64,000 bases of DNA from Sipunculus nudus (Eukaryota; Annelida; Sipuncula; Golfingiida; Sipunculidae): assembly GCA_026874595.1 (NCBI GenBank), contig CM049318.1:37843956-37907955 (forward strand), read 5' to 3'. Positions within the stretch are counted from its first letter, which is position 1. The number at the start of each line of letters is the position of its first letter. The notes below the pieces were generated by a model. The model was given only the letters and a program-made list of their open reading frames with translations. It was not told the origin of the DNA and ran no database searches. Position numbers and translations under genes: made by a program. This document shows, one piece after another, positions 35,080 to 46,892 of this stretch.

Positions 35080-35445
35080 AACAAAGGCACTGGTAACAAT
35101 GATACAGATAAAATACGGCAAGGTAATAAAGGTTCAACTGAAATAGCACAGATAAAAGTGAAAGTGATAATGGATAGATTGTACAACTGGTCCAGGTAAA
35201 AAGGTAATTAAAGCTCAGGTAAGGAGGCAAGTTGATAATGGCTCAGGTTAAAAGGCAAGGTAATAATGGCTAAGGTAAAAAGGCAAGATAATAATGGCTC
35301 AATTAAAAAGGCAAGGCAAAAATGGCTGGCTCAGGTTAATAGGCAAGGTAATAATGGCTCAGATAAAAAGGCAAGATAATAATGGGTCCAGTAAAAAGGC
35401 AAGGTGATAATACGGCTCAGGTAAAGACAAGGTAATAATGGAATA
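35080..35445 (+). repeat. Degenerate ~29-bp minisatellite
   Basis: Variants of GGTAAAAAGGCAAGGTAATA followed by ATGGCTCA recur about 10 times, clearest from 35210 to 35440. Copies at the left edge are the most diverged. The minus-strand reading (SLLPVPLLPVSFLP) is a by-product. Confidence 0.8.
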
Positions 35446-37313
35446 GGTACAATACACTGAGATAATGATGACAGAATTGTTCTGAAAGTAAAAGATACCT
35501 TAAAAGATATATAAATATATTAAAATATTTAATCGCTGGCTGTAGAGACATCCTGTCAATCTATTACTTATCCAAAGCCTGCAATAGGTTTAACACTCAG
35601 TCACTATTAATAATTGATTCCTCCACAACTGTGCTTTCTGTCAAGCTTCCACCATGCATCACAATGTGACAATAATGTAAACACTATGTAAAACTGGTGG
35701 CACTGTTTTCTAGAAACCAAATGTTTACACAAATGATGCTACTGTCACCAATGCCATAGTGAGCCAATGGTAAACATAAATGTTTGAAAATTAAATATTC
35801 CAAACACTGAAATGTTAAAGAGGACAGTTAACTTTAAACTGAAATTAATCATAATTATTTCATTACATATATCATAGTTTTGATACTGGAAAAATTATTG
35901 CCAAAAAAACCTGACCAGTGAAACCAAAGACAGTCCATTATACATCCTATGCATACCTTTCTTAATGTATTTAGTTTGTCAGCCTGGGTAAACAGACCAC
36001 ATACCAAAATCAGGTACAGGTAAACCTTATTCATGAATATTCATCAAATCTCTCAACCATGCAGCCAGGTTATATCACTTTTCAGCAACACTTTTCTCAG
36101 TTAATGTCAAAACTATTTTTTTCTCTTTCTTTTTAAAACGTAATTGATACAGAATGCTGAAATACATACCACATCAGTCTGCAAGCTTTAGGTTAACATG
36201 AATATTCATGACCCGAGTTTCAATGCACCCTTTGTACACCTGTGAGTTTTCTTCTTTTGAACATAATGAACAACCAACAAATCCCTTCTCCCAGTGGGCT
36301 ATCAGTAAACATTATATATCCAGCCATGAGGCAGGTTATTCGCCAAACCTATTTTTAAGTATGTAAGCACACCTTACCTTCACCCATCTGCCTACTGTAA
36401 AGGTACCTATCTACATAAAGCTCCACCCTTTCCACAGATAATATCATGATCAATATTTACGGTCTCTTTAGACTTGTTTCACCTACTTGCTACAGTGCAG
36501 TGGATACTTCTAAAAGTCTAATACCTAGTAAACTCAAGTGCTTGAAGGAGAAACTGGGGGTCAAAAAGTGGGGAAGCACATCCTACTAAAATAACCCAGT
36601 CTAGTAAATTGCCCTAGAGCTTTTGTTTTCTTAAGGATTTTTTTTCTAAGCATCGTTAGGAAGGGAGATTTTCAGCCATAATGGACTGGTGTTGAATACC
36701 AGTGAGTTGTCTGGAAATCCTTGATTCATGCTGGTTTAGATAAGGAGAGAGAAAATTTTCGGGCAATTTCTGTATATGTAGTTGTCTGTCTGTTTTAACA
36801 TTGAAGTTTAACATTATTACTGTACAATATAATTCTAAAATATAAAATGTAGTAGTTTAACAATATTACAAGGTTATCTAATATTGCAGTGAGACGTACA
36901 TTACTGTTTATTTTAGTTGATCAACAATATTGTATGTCCTGCATTCAATAAGATTGCATTTACTTTAATTATTCGAATACAGAGTCACAAAAGTTGAATA
37001 AAACATTAAAAATCATTTAATACATAAAATGACAATTATTTGTATTTAACCTGAAGCAATGGTATACAGTACAAATATTCAGAAGCTCCCATTAAAATCG
37101 CAAAACAACCCCTCCAGGTGAATACTACATAATCACTATTGTAAGTTCATATAACAAATGTCTCTATACAAATGATTCTAATTTCTATAACCTATGATAG
37201 ATATATTTCAACTTTTCACCTTTAAGGTGCTGGCAGCTGACTTAGCTCCACAGGCCAAGGGGTTAACACAAGGCTATATTCTACTCCAAACATTCACTAA
37301 ATAATCAATGTAG
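35446..37313. other. No recognised features
   Basis: AT-rich DNA with no repeat family or exon recognised. Confidence 0.45.
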
Positions 37314-37719
37314 CAGGGTTCGAAAATGATTATTTTTGCCACCAGCGAAGTTTTGCTAGTGGTTATTTTTTAACAAGCAATTTCAAACAGCAATTTTTCT
37401 TCAAAATATTTTTATTACAGTGTCAGAGTGACCTGCAATATCTAAAGTTGATAGGCTGCTTAGTCATGACCTTGACCTTGTGATGTATTGTAATACACCT
37501 ATAGATGGCTTGTTTTATTTGTTAATACCTGAATCACTCTCAGTTTCTCATTCCGTGGCCTAACTAAGTAAAGTCCATTGTGTCTCAGCTGCACAAATTA
37601 AGATAATGTCTGGTTGTGACATAACTAGTAAAACTTTACTAGTATCAGAATTTTCTACCTGCAAAACATGAAAAATAAACTGAAAATTGCTACTTGACTT
37701 GTGAGAAATTCTAACCCTG
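37314..37719. mobile_element. hAT-like MITE
   Basis: Left end CAGGGTTCGAAAATGATT; reverse complement of right end CAGGGTTAGAATTTC. CAGGGTTCGAAA-type ends are common in hAT non-autonomous elements. The interior of about 400 bp is AT-rich and noncoding, with CAATTTTTCTTC and GAAAATTGC segments repeating in opposite orientation near each end. The flanking 8-mers (37306-37313 and 37720-37727) do not match, so any target duplication has decayed. Confidence 0.6.
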
Positions 37720-38104
37720 CATAGATCTGACTGGGGTTAAAGTTAAACTGAGTGCCAGAATCAATTCAATTTTTCAAAGTCCAGTATTTAAATCACTGGT
37801 CTACATTGTGTCCCATATGATATCCAGATACACAATCAACCTATTGACTGGTGGTCTGAAACATAACCATATTGATTCAGGCTAGTTAAAGTACCAGCAT
37901 TTATGCAAGGACATTGTTATGGTAGACCTAAGTCCTTGTACTGGAAAATCTGGAAATCTCATTAACGGGTGCATGACCTGTCACAGACTGGTATAGCTGG
38001 TCTTATGCAACTCAGGTATCATCCACTAAACAAGCAGTCTGACTGGCGGTAGATCAACCAGTGTGTGGGCTCACAATGACAGCAAATGAACAGTCCCCAA
38101 AGGA
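37720..38104. other. No recognised features
   Basis: Short spacer between a MITE and a SINE. Confidence 0.45.
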
Positions 38105-38430
38105 ACCAGATTCTGTGGCTCAGAGGTAGAGCACAGGACTCAAAAGCTGGGAGATGGCAAGTTTTAATCTCAGTAAAGGTGGTGAGATTTTTCACGGTCA
38201 CCCCCCACCTCAGGTGAGCGAAGGTTATCCTTTGTTCAATCTAGGTGAGCACTCTACAGGCGTAATGGGAAGGTGTTGCCAAAAGGGTTTGTTTCACTGA
38301 CAAACGAGTGCACATTTCAGGGGTTCCTCAGTGATATAAGCCAGCGATGGGGATGATTACACACAAACAGGTGCAGTAGTAATGGCTAGAGAAGTCTGGT
38401 AATGTAATGCTGATCTTATCCCACAAAATG
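38105..38430 (+). mobile_element. tRNA-derived SINE
   Basis: The head carries a pol III A box (GTGGCTCAGAGGTAGAGC at 38115-38132) and a decayed B box (AGTTTTAATCTC near 38160-38171) at tRNA-like spacing, followed by a non-tRNA body with CACCTCAGGTGAGCGAAGG and CAAACGAGTGCACATTTCAG. The 3' end is uncertain, between 38380 and 38450. It is not a functional tRNA: the acceptor stem and T-arm do not pair. Confidence 0.65.
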
Positions 38431-39422
38431 CAACCTGACAGTTAAAATATCAGTAAATCCACCAGGGACTAAGCTGAGAAAACAAATAAACTTTAAGCTA
38501 CAATTTCTTACAGATCTGAGCACATATCTCTTTTACATTATATTTGGTGAATAATCCAGGTAAGCAGTTAATACATCAGCCAGGACCCAGCTGGATTCTC
38601 TTACAATACTACAAATAAATAACAAATATATACTGATACATCAGTCACAATTATCAAGTCATGCAAGTCAAAATAAATCATCTTTCACCTAATATGCACA
38701 CACCACTGGGCCTGTGGAGAGAGTTACTGATTTGACACAAAGCTTTTCTCACCATGATATACAACACCTGAGTTTAAATCAACACACTAAATTCACAAGC
38801 ACCTGTTAAACTTATCCTCATCACATTGGCTGTGTGTAAAGCCATAAAGTCACATTCACTGGGACATGTCAGAGATTATCAATACCAGATCACTATAATC
38901 TGTGACCTGAGATCTGTAACTGGGTGATAATCCACTGTATGTCACTATCCTGACTAATACATTAGAGGATAAATAGAAAGTCACAGTCTGCAGTAATAGA
39001 CCTTTTGGTGAACTAAAATCCATGGCAGCCTTGAAAAAGTACCCATGAACATAGCAGCTCAGCTCCTGTATGGCATAAGGACTTGAAACTATGCCACTGA
39101 AACTTCCGATCCATACTGTACTATCTGATGTTCAATATCAAAAGGAAGTATACATATGAGTTCTAAAATTAGCAGGAAATATGATGTCCAACAATGAGAT
39201 ATTATTCATTTTCTAAATATATGGGGTTTATCTACATTAAAATTGGAATTGGTGGCAATAAATCTTTGTCACACTTAAACTATTCTGTGAACATAAAACA
39301 GAAATGGCAGTTCTTCTGTGTTTGAAGAGGAATATTTTTCTGTATTATTTCTTAAATCCTCAGAAATTTGACATTATTTCATGTAGGTTTATCTAATTGG
39401 TGTCATCCAAAATGGAGGGGTT
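38431..39422. other. No recognised features
   Basis: AT-rich DNA before the nested transposon complex. Confidence 0.45.
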
Positions 39423-39589
39423 TCAGATAGACGGGTCAGATTTTTTCAATCCCATCTGGACGGGTCCCAGTCCGACGGGTCCCAGTTGGACGGGTCCCAG
39501 TCAGACGCTCTATCAATAACGTATGGGTTTAATCCACGTAGGTTATAATATATGCATTATTATATTATATATAGTAATATGAATGAATA

Positions 39590-39747
39590 TATGAAAATAT
39601 CAAGCAGTTTGAAACGTCCTGAAGGATGAAGGGCTCATTCGCATAGACCACCCGACTATATGGCGACGGGTTACATTGTCTCATTTATTATCACTTACCT
39701 TGCAATATCTAGGGTATTTTGCTGTCTTGTTGTCTTATAAAATAAAT

Positions 39748-39778
<31 letters not shown>

Positions 39779-40095
39779 CACATCCATATATAAAATAAAA
39801 TATATAGATATATATATAGCATTTTAATTGTATATATGAAAATATCGAACCATTTGCAACACCATGAAGGATGAACGGCCTATTTACATAGACCACCCGA
39901 CTGACTGGCCATGCTGACATCATGTGCAAGCATTATGTCTCGTTTCATTATCACTTACCGATTAATATATATATATATCATTTTAATTGTATATATTATA
40001 ATATCAAACAATTTGCAACGCCATGAAAGATTAACGGCCTATTAACATAGAACACCCGGCTAACTGGCGACATAAAATGCAATCATTAAAACGTC
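39590..40095 (+). repeat. Three diverged ~150- to 240-bp tandem repeats inside the outer element
   Basis: Starts at about 39591, 39834 and 39992. Shared blocks include TATGAAAATATC, TTTGCAACGCCATGAA, GACCACCCGACT and TTATCACTTACC. TA-rich microsatellites lie between copies (39745-39818). The third copy is cut by the 4.4-kb insertion at 40100. Confidence 0.75.
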
Positions 40096-41895
40096 ATGTG
40101 GGCAATTCCATGAAAATAGGGACATGATGAGCAAAAAATTAATTTGTGTTTTGCATCCAGCAAAGGGCTTTAATCTGACCATATGACCCCTACCTTTATG
40201 AAACTAAATAAATTTATGGTTGAAACATACTCTGTCTGCAAGAATTTTGCACCTGTAAAAATGGCTAAATTTAACAATGAAATTTGCTCAAAAACAGGTA
40301 ATAATGAACTCCTTTATTTTCTAGAAACTAAATGGGTATTACTCTTCATACCATTCACTTTGTAATCACTAGAGAATGAATTTCAGGCAGAAAGAAGCTT
40401 CAGCCCAACTGTTGAAGTGACTGGTCAGAAAGTCAGGGGTGACTTTTATCTTCATGGGTCATGTAACGTCCGTCACATTAATGTCAAACTATTTTTATTG
40501 TAGAAAAATTAGATAGAATTCTGAAATAACCTTTTTAATTTTCTTAGGTCTTGACAAGAGAAGGTGAATAATATTAAGAGTCTGCGGGAAAGTATGACAA
40601 GTTTGATACAGCAGGCGATAAAAAACTGTAATGTCCGTCACATGTAACGTCCGTCACGGGAAAATTGGGGTCTTGTAACATCCGTCACGCACCCAAAGAA
40701 TCAAGAAATCATTAGCTGTTTTATCCTCTTTCAATTTTCTAGAACAAAGGATAGTTCCTTAAATCAAATATAGGTGGAGCTGCAGCATGGCAAAATTTAC
40801 CCACAATGCACTGGTACTTCCTGTCATTTCCAAGGGCAAGAAGACAACTTTTTATATTTCTTGATTTTTAGTGAAACAGCCGCATTCTCAGTAAGGTTAC
40901 CCTCCCGAGGCAGCAGAAATCTTGTGCTTCTTAAGAAGCTACTGATTTTCCTGCTGCTGGGTGTGACCGTTTATGATACACTTAAACACCAGGAGGTGTG
41001 TCCTTGTCTTGCAGCCAACCAAATGCCAGTTAACAAACACTCGACAGGCATCATGGCTCTGCCAATAGCTGCACTTCAAGTGCGCTTAAGTGCACTCAAG
41101 TCGTTACTCTTAGTAAAAATAGTCTAATTTGAATTGCTCCCTCTGCTTTGTTGCATCATCAACTGGTCAATTATGACATTAAGATTATGTTAGCGTAACC
41201 AAGTATCCATTTGCCAGCAAAACGTAGCCAGTGTTGTAAAATTTCGTTTGAAATCCTATGTGCACATTCAAGGACCAGTGCAAACCACGTGTCGGGCCAT
41301 TCTGTCTGACCCTGTGCCACGTACAGACTGTGGCCTGCTCAAACGGTTGCTAGGGCGATGAGCTGTCACTCAAGACAAATGAAACAACAGTTGCTTCATG
41401 TATACTTCAATTGGCTGGTTAACCGTCTTTGCTGGCAACACTGCCTTATAGTTATGTAGATACCTTGTCACATCAGTTGTGTGTCGCATATCGGGCATCC
41501 CAATTGTTTACACGCAGTGGAGAGGACCACAACTATATATTGAATAAGTTTGTGGTATAGCTCATACACAATGACCTCTTCAACCCCTAAAAAATTGCCA
41601 ACAGCATTTATATTTCCTATTTATTAATCATGTGACCATATCAGCCAACCATAGAGGTTGTGTCTTCCAGCACAGGGTTTCATCTGATTGGACCAAAATA
41701 CAGTGCTCCCCTCTAGTGTAGCGATTCAGGATACGAGGTCAAAACAAACAGCGCTTACGATATAGGTAGCAGCCCTATAGGTAAAGCGCTGTGTAAAGAG
41801 TGTACAGTAAGGTATGTATCCAGTTACCTCTGCTGAATAATTAAGTGAATAAATATAGAATAGCAAATTATTATAAGATATCAGGTAAGTCACAA

Positions 41896-42430
41896 TAAAG
41901 GTTTCTAGCTCAGCTGACAGAAAATCAACTGAGCTGTAGTGATGGGTCATTGACCGTCATCCTTTGTCATGCCGTCTGGCTGTTAGCAGGGCACAAATCA
42001 TTATGGCTGGACCTGGAAACTCCTTGGAAACCTGAAATTAGGTCCTACAAGCTATGGGGCTTGTTAGTCCCCCCCCCAAATAATTAAAATTTTGATACAA
42101 AAGCTCCAGTATCTGAATAAGTAATGCACTGAAGGCTCTATTTTTGAGACCTTAAATAGAAGCAGTCATCTTTTTACAGGACACAAATAGTCACTGTTGG
42201 ATCTAGAATATTTTAACTTTACATCCAGGAGTTCCATGAAAAAATTTGAAATTAGGTCTCTATTACCCATATTCTCCAAGCTATAGGGGCTCGTAATAAC
42301 CCCCCCCCCCCAAGTATATATAAAAAATTGATACAAAAGCTCCAGTGTCTGAATAACTAATGCATTGATTGCCATGATTCTTGACATACACATTGATCAT
42401 CGAATGTTTCATCAGTTTCTGGCATGATTC
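41896..42430 (-). repeat. Inverted copy of the array-1 repeat family, two monomers
   Basis: On the minus strand it ends TCAGCTGAGCTAG, like array 1 at 12699. It contains the reverse complements of GATTTGTGCCCTG, AACAGAGACCTAATTTC and GAGCTTTTGTATCAA. C runs at 42069-42077 and 42300-42311 correspond to the GGGGGG block of array 1. The family is therefore mobile and not just a local tandem array. Confidence 0.75.
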
Positions 42431-43067
42431 ATTGCACGACCTTATTTTGATAAATTACAGGCTTCTGTACAGTATCCTTATGAAAACAAGTATCAAACAC
42501 ATAAATGTATCTAGTGTCACATTATAGCCAATACCAACCAGGCAACCAGCTGAGTGTCATGACCCATGGGTTACAGTTACTTGTGTGAAAATGAGGGATT
42601 TGACAGAAGCACTTGGCCAAGTCAGAGCTTGGCTCTATCATTGAGCCACATTTGCTTATACAGAAGCAAACAAGGTTATGAAAAATAGCAAAATTAAAAG
42701 TTTCATATTTCATGAGGTGATTACAACTCATGACTATAGTTGAAATAAAGATTATTTACTGTACATGTATTGCACAATTATTTAAGATTCTGATGCATCA
42801 AATGGTAGCTTTCAGTGGTGTGTATGGTTGGTATGCAGCCTGTGTGAAAATAAAGATGGAACCCCATCCACCTCCCAGTAGTAAAGTTCATTTATAGAAA
42901 ATATATATACCAGACCTTACAAATTAACTTAAACCTTTTTTCAAACTTCTGTGATTCTATGCAGTTATAATCTTATAAATAGATAATTCCAGCTTAGATC
43001 TGTATGTGGCCCAACGCTCCCTTGTTTTAATGGTGGGACAGCTGTGTTTATGAATGATAATTTGAAC

Positions 43068-43090
43068 GGGGGGGGGGGGGGGGGGGGGGG
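43068..43090 (+). repeat. Uninterrupted run of 23 G
   Basis: A pure G homopolymer, the longest in the window. Other long G or C runs are at 6574-6586 (C13), 32149-32163 (G15), 62408-62420 (G13), 62991-63005 (G15) and 63575-63586 (G12). Confidence 0.95.
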
Positions 43091-43846
43091 TATTTAAGTA
43101 TTAAAATAAATTTTTTTACTTTTATAGCAATCTGGTTCTGATTTCACTTTATCATTTGCTCTTTTACAGTATGCCATTCATAATTTTATGTTTTACGGTA
43201 ATATGACATCCAGGGAATGCTGCACTGACAACACTGCAATATATCATTATTGTGTCATATCTCAAAAACTATAAATGATGTTATAATAATTTTCATTACT
43301 GCTTCTGAAAATTAGAAAATATGGCCTTATTCCGATGGAGATTTGGCCATATTATGACATAATGTTGACCTAAATTTGGGTAAAACTTATCGATCTTCGA
43401 AATATTCAAATATTTTTTTATATCTGGTACAGGCCACAGTTTAATGCAATCGCTCTGAAACTTATACCATCGGTAAATATCTATTAACAACAGACCCACT
43501 TGTTTTTTATTCAAAATTGGGTCAAAGGTCAAATGTCAAGGCCACAATCAAACCTCAGTGGCTTATTTTCTTCATAATTTGTTTACAAATGGTCGCATCC
43601 ACTTAAACAGTTGCTAATTTTAGTCTCCTGTTCATTAAACATAATTTAAAAGAATAATCTGACCTTCACCTATTTCTCTTTCAACTTCCGGCAAGCGCTC
43701 GACCTTGGTCATCTAGTTCGTTATTGTCTATGTGTAATAGGCTTCTAAGTTGGTTTGAATCATCAGGATATCCAAATTTTGAAATTTCTTAGATATTAAG
43801 TGTTTTTTACTGTATTAAATTGTGAACCTGTGAATTATGAGGGATT

Positions 43847-44003
43847 TTGCCATGTCTAGTAATGTTTCGGATGCCATGTTGGCATCTTCATCACAAACCT
43901 TCTAAATGCAGTCTTTGCAATATATATTTTATATATCATTTTGAAAGGTTTGTGATGAAGATGCCAACTTGGCATCCAAAACATTAATTACTAGACAAGG
44001 CAA
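43847..44003. repeat. Long foldback (inverted repeat) with nested palindromes
   Basis: Left arm 43847-43902 and right arm 43942-44003 are near-perfect reverse complements (GTCTAGTAAT, GATGCCA..TTGGCATC and ATCTTCATCACAAACCTT shared), around a loop of about 40 bases rich in TATATAT. Each arm contains its own small palindrome GATGCCA/TGGCATC. Noncoding. Confidence 0.85.
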
Positions 44004-44799
44004 AGTCATCAAAAAGTGTGCTTAAACCTTTTTTTCAGAATACAGTTTTGATAGAAGTTTCACTTGCATCCTTTGGACAAAATGTAACGTCCGTCACGTA
44101 ACGTCCGTCACACAGAATTTTGAACTGTGTTAAAGCTGCCTGCTAACAGGCTATTATTTTAAGGTATATTTTAATTTGTTTATAAAGTGACATAGTTCCC
44201 CTTTAATACTGGGGTAAAGATCAATTTGTGCCACTGTTTAGATTCAGAGAATTTTGAAATAAATTCAGATGAATTTTTTCAGTGTCTTTTTTATGTAACA
44301 TCCGTCACATTTTGACATTTGTCGTAGGTGAAAGACACATATATATCTGGACACATTTCTTTCCTGTATCATACAGCCTCAGATCTGAGCTATTAACACA
44401 CACAAGTTTAGGCTCCTTGAATGACAGCTTTAACTGTGAGAGTGACTTAAATGGGTAAAAGTCTCTCTGAATGTAACGTCCGTCACAGTGGAATTGCCCA
44501 TGTATTTGGCATCGTTGAAGTCTATATTGAATTTATTTATTGGAAAGATAATTTATAAGAGATGTTATCTTAAAATAAATGCAGTTCATAATTTTTTTAT
44601 GGAACGTGTACAGAGCTTAAATAATTATTGCTTGCTTGTGATATCAATAAAATCAGAATTGTCCTTATTTCAAAGCAGAGTTACGTGGTCAGTCAATAAA
44701 ATATGAGTTATTCATTTCATATGTTACATATTTTTCTTCCATAAATAGCCTTTGGTTATTAAATTCAATGCTTCTTTACTCACAGGTGTAGGTTATCCT

Positions 44800-45330
44800 A
44801 CATTGCCTATTATTTTAGTATTAAATTCAGTGATTCTTTACGGACTTGTATCGTACAATGCCTTTCATTTTAGTTGATAGATAGATAGAGCGAAAATAAA
44901 TAGATAGATAGACAAACAGATAGATAGATTTCACATAGGTTTATTAACTCCTAAAATAAATTTATGTATAAATCCTACACTGCCTATTATTTTAGTATTA
45001 AATTAAGTGATTCTTTACAGACTTGTATCGTACAATGCCTTTCATGTTAGTTGATAGATAGATAGAGCGATATACAAATAGATAGATCGACAAATAGATA
45101 GATTTCACATAGATTTATTAACTCCTTAAATAAATGTATGTATAAATCCTACACTGCCTATTATTTTAGTTTTAAATTCAGTGATTCTTTACAGACTTTT
45201 ATCGTACAATGCCTTTCAATTTAGTTGATAGATAGATAGAGCAATATATAAATAGATAGATAGACAAACAGACAGATAGATTTCACAAAGATTTATTAAC
45301 TCCTTAAATAAATTTATGTATAAATCACTG
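44800..45330 (+). repeat. 175-bp tandem repeat with GATA microsatellite, three copies plus a fragment
   Basis: The anchor GCCTATTATTTTAG occurs at 44805, 44982 and 45156 (spacing 177 and 174). Each copy carries TTCAGTGATTCTTTAC, TCGTACAATGCCTTTCA, a GATAGATAGATAGAGC run, AGATAGATTTCACATA and TTTATTAACTCCT. A diverged fourth fragment precedes it at about 44755. Confidence 0.9.
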
Positions 45331-46620
45331 TTTTCAAAGACCTTAACAGGAATGAGAAAACTGTACATCCCATATAACCACGTTTCAAAGGGAAACCAGA
45401 AAAGTTCATCTTTTGGTTAATTAACCAGTTACTGTGATTAGGTTTCGTTCCGCACCGGTTGTCTAAGCCATGTTGTAACTGTTATAATAACAGCACGGTG
45501 GTCTTTGATATATATTCTGTTGATTAACATGAACCACCAAACATTAAAGTTCCCTGTGAAATACAACGAATGTGTATTATATGATAATAATTTCATTTTT
45601 CAAACCATTAGTTTTTTTTTATGAAAATAACATCTTTCTCCTTTCTTTCTATCATATCTCTCTCAGGCATTACCTCTCCCTCCCTCTCTCTCTCTCTCTG
45701 TTCATGTATTTACCAAGTACGTATATTACCCGCGTATTTGGCGTATAGCAATAAGAGAATATAAACTTTATCCAAAATACATACAACAACACAGACAAAC
45801 ATAAATGTGTATATTTAATTGCACAAAGCCTTTCATCTGCTCATTAATAGAAGGGACCACGAGAGATAACTGTTGTTCTGTTTACCTTATTTGTGGGGTT
45901 GTGTCTTATTGATTAGTAAAACACATATCAAAGGGTAATTGGCTGTTTTTACTGAACTTATAAAATGCCGTACCATAATATTCATTGTGAAACGCAACTT
46001 AATTAGTCTCGTTATTCACACAATAAGTTAATTATAAAGCGACCTCGCTTCCCTTTGAAGTGCGGTGACCGTGTCAGAGGTGCAAATTTCCCTTTCATAT
46101 ATCCCTGATGTGGTAAGGGGTTTTCAAACTGACTTTCTTCTCTTGTTTCTTGGAAATGTGCATAATTTTTGACTGATAATATGGCAGCACATAGATTATG
46201 TGATATATCGGAATAAAATATGAGAATTCTCCGAAAACCTAGCTTATATTTTGCTTATATACATTAATTGGCAGAGCATGTCGACCGCACATCGGTTATT
46301 ATAGTAGATATCGCTAATTTATTTGACATTTGATTGCATGTTGATTCGTTATTGTAACTCTGACGAAACAGATAAAATTAGGATATAATGATTTCAGTTT
46401 TCACGAAAGCAACTTCAGGGAAGAAAACAATATAACGGTTAAAATCTATAGCTCTTTGAACAATAATTCATGTACACAGGTATAAGGGCTTGCATAAAAT
46501 TTCATGGCTAGATTGTGTTTGATAAACCTATATAAACTTTTATTATTTTAGTTAGTCTTTCCCATAAAGCTTCAATCCCCGGCTACTTACGTATGTAATT
46601 AAGTCACATAAATATAACAT
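45331..46620. other. Right part of the outer element, no gene seen
   Basis: AT-rich sequence with a CT microsatellite at 45676-45700. No open frame resembles a transposase. Confidence 0.45.
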
Positions 46621-46839
46621 AGCGTCTAAATGGGACCCGTCCAACTGGGACCTGTCTAACTGGGACCCGTCCAACTGGGACCGTCTAAATGGGACCCGTC
46701 CAACTGGCGCCCGTCCAACTGACACGTAATCATCTAATCACCATCTATCAGCAACTATACCACTTAGTCCCATGGAGTTGTACCAGTGCCAGAATGGGTA
46801 ATATGCCAGTATATATAACAATTCTACAGTGTATATAAC

Positions 46840-46841
46840 AA

Positions 46842-46892
<51 letters not shown>
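46840..46892 (+). repeat. (TA)n microsatellite
   Basis: TATATA repeats interrupted once by ACATAT. They directly precede a CCAGAT-type repeat block. Confidence 0.95.

Larger units (their letters stand above)
40100..44499. mobile_element. 4,400-bp TIR element with 4-bp ATGT target duplication and GTAACGTCCGTCAC motifs
   Basis: It starts GGGCAATTCCA (40100-40110) and ends with the exact inverse TGGAATTGCCC (44489-44499). Both ends are flanked by ATGT (40096-40099 and 44500-44503). The motif TGTAACGTCCGTCAC or a one-base variant occurs near 40463, 40630, 40644 and 40676 in the left part and near 44083, 44097, 44295 and 44473 in the right part, all in the same orientation. Such subterminal clusters are typical transposase-binding sites. 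The interior holds no recognisable transposase, only an inverted array-1 copy (41896-42430), a foldback (43847-44003) and a 23-base G run. It is therefore non-autonomous or gutted. The superfamily was not identified. Confidence 0.8.
39423..46722. mobile_element. Outer 7.3-kb element with inverted arrays of a 15-bp unit
   Basis: The left edge holds four copies of a GACGGGTCCCAGTTGG-type unit (39427-39510) ending TCAGACGCT. The right edge holds six in the opposite orientation (46622-46722), starting AGCGTCT and including GGGACCCGTCCAACT. The outermost bases read TCAGATAGACGGG on the left and TCAGTTGGACGGG on the reverse-complemented right. Between them are ~150-bp tandem repeats (39590-40095), a 4.4-kb insertion (40100-44499), a 175-bp array (44800-45330) and AT-rich DNA. 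No transposase is visible and no target duplication was found, so the ends are inferred. The superfamily is unknown to me. Confidence 0.6.

Noticed and set aside
38105-38180. A tRNA gene
   Set aside because: A and B boxes are present, but the stems do not pair and the B box has decayed; it is read as the head of a SINE.
40774-41127. Plus-strand frame of 117 codons as the transposase of the 4.4-kb element
   Set aside because: It has no DDE/DDD pattern or DNA-binding motif and is far too short.
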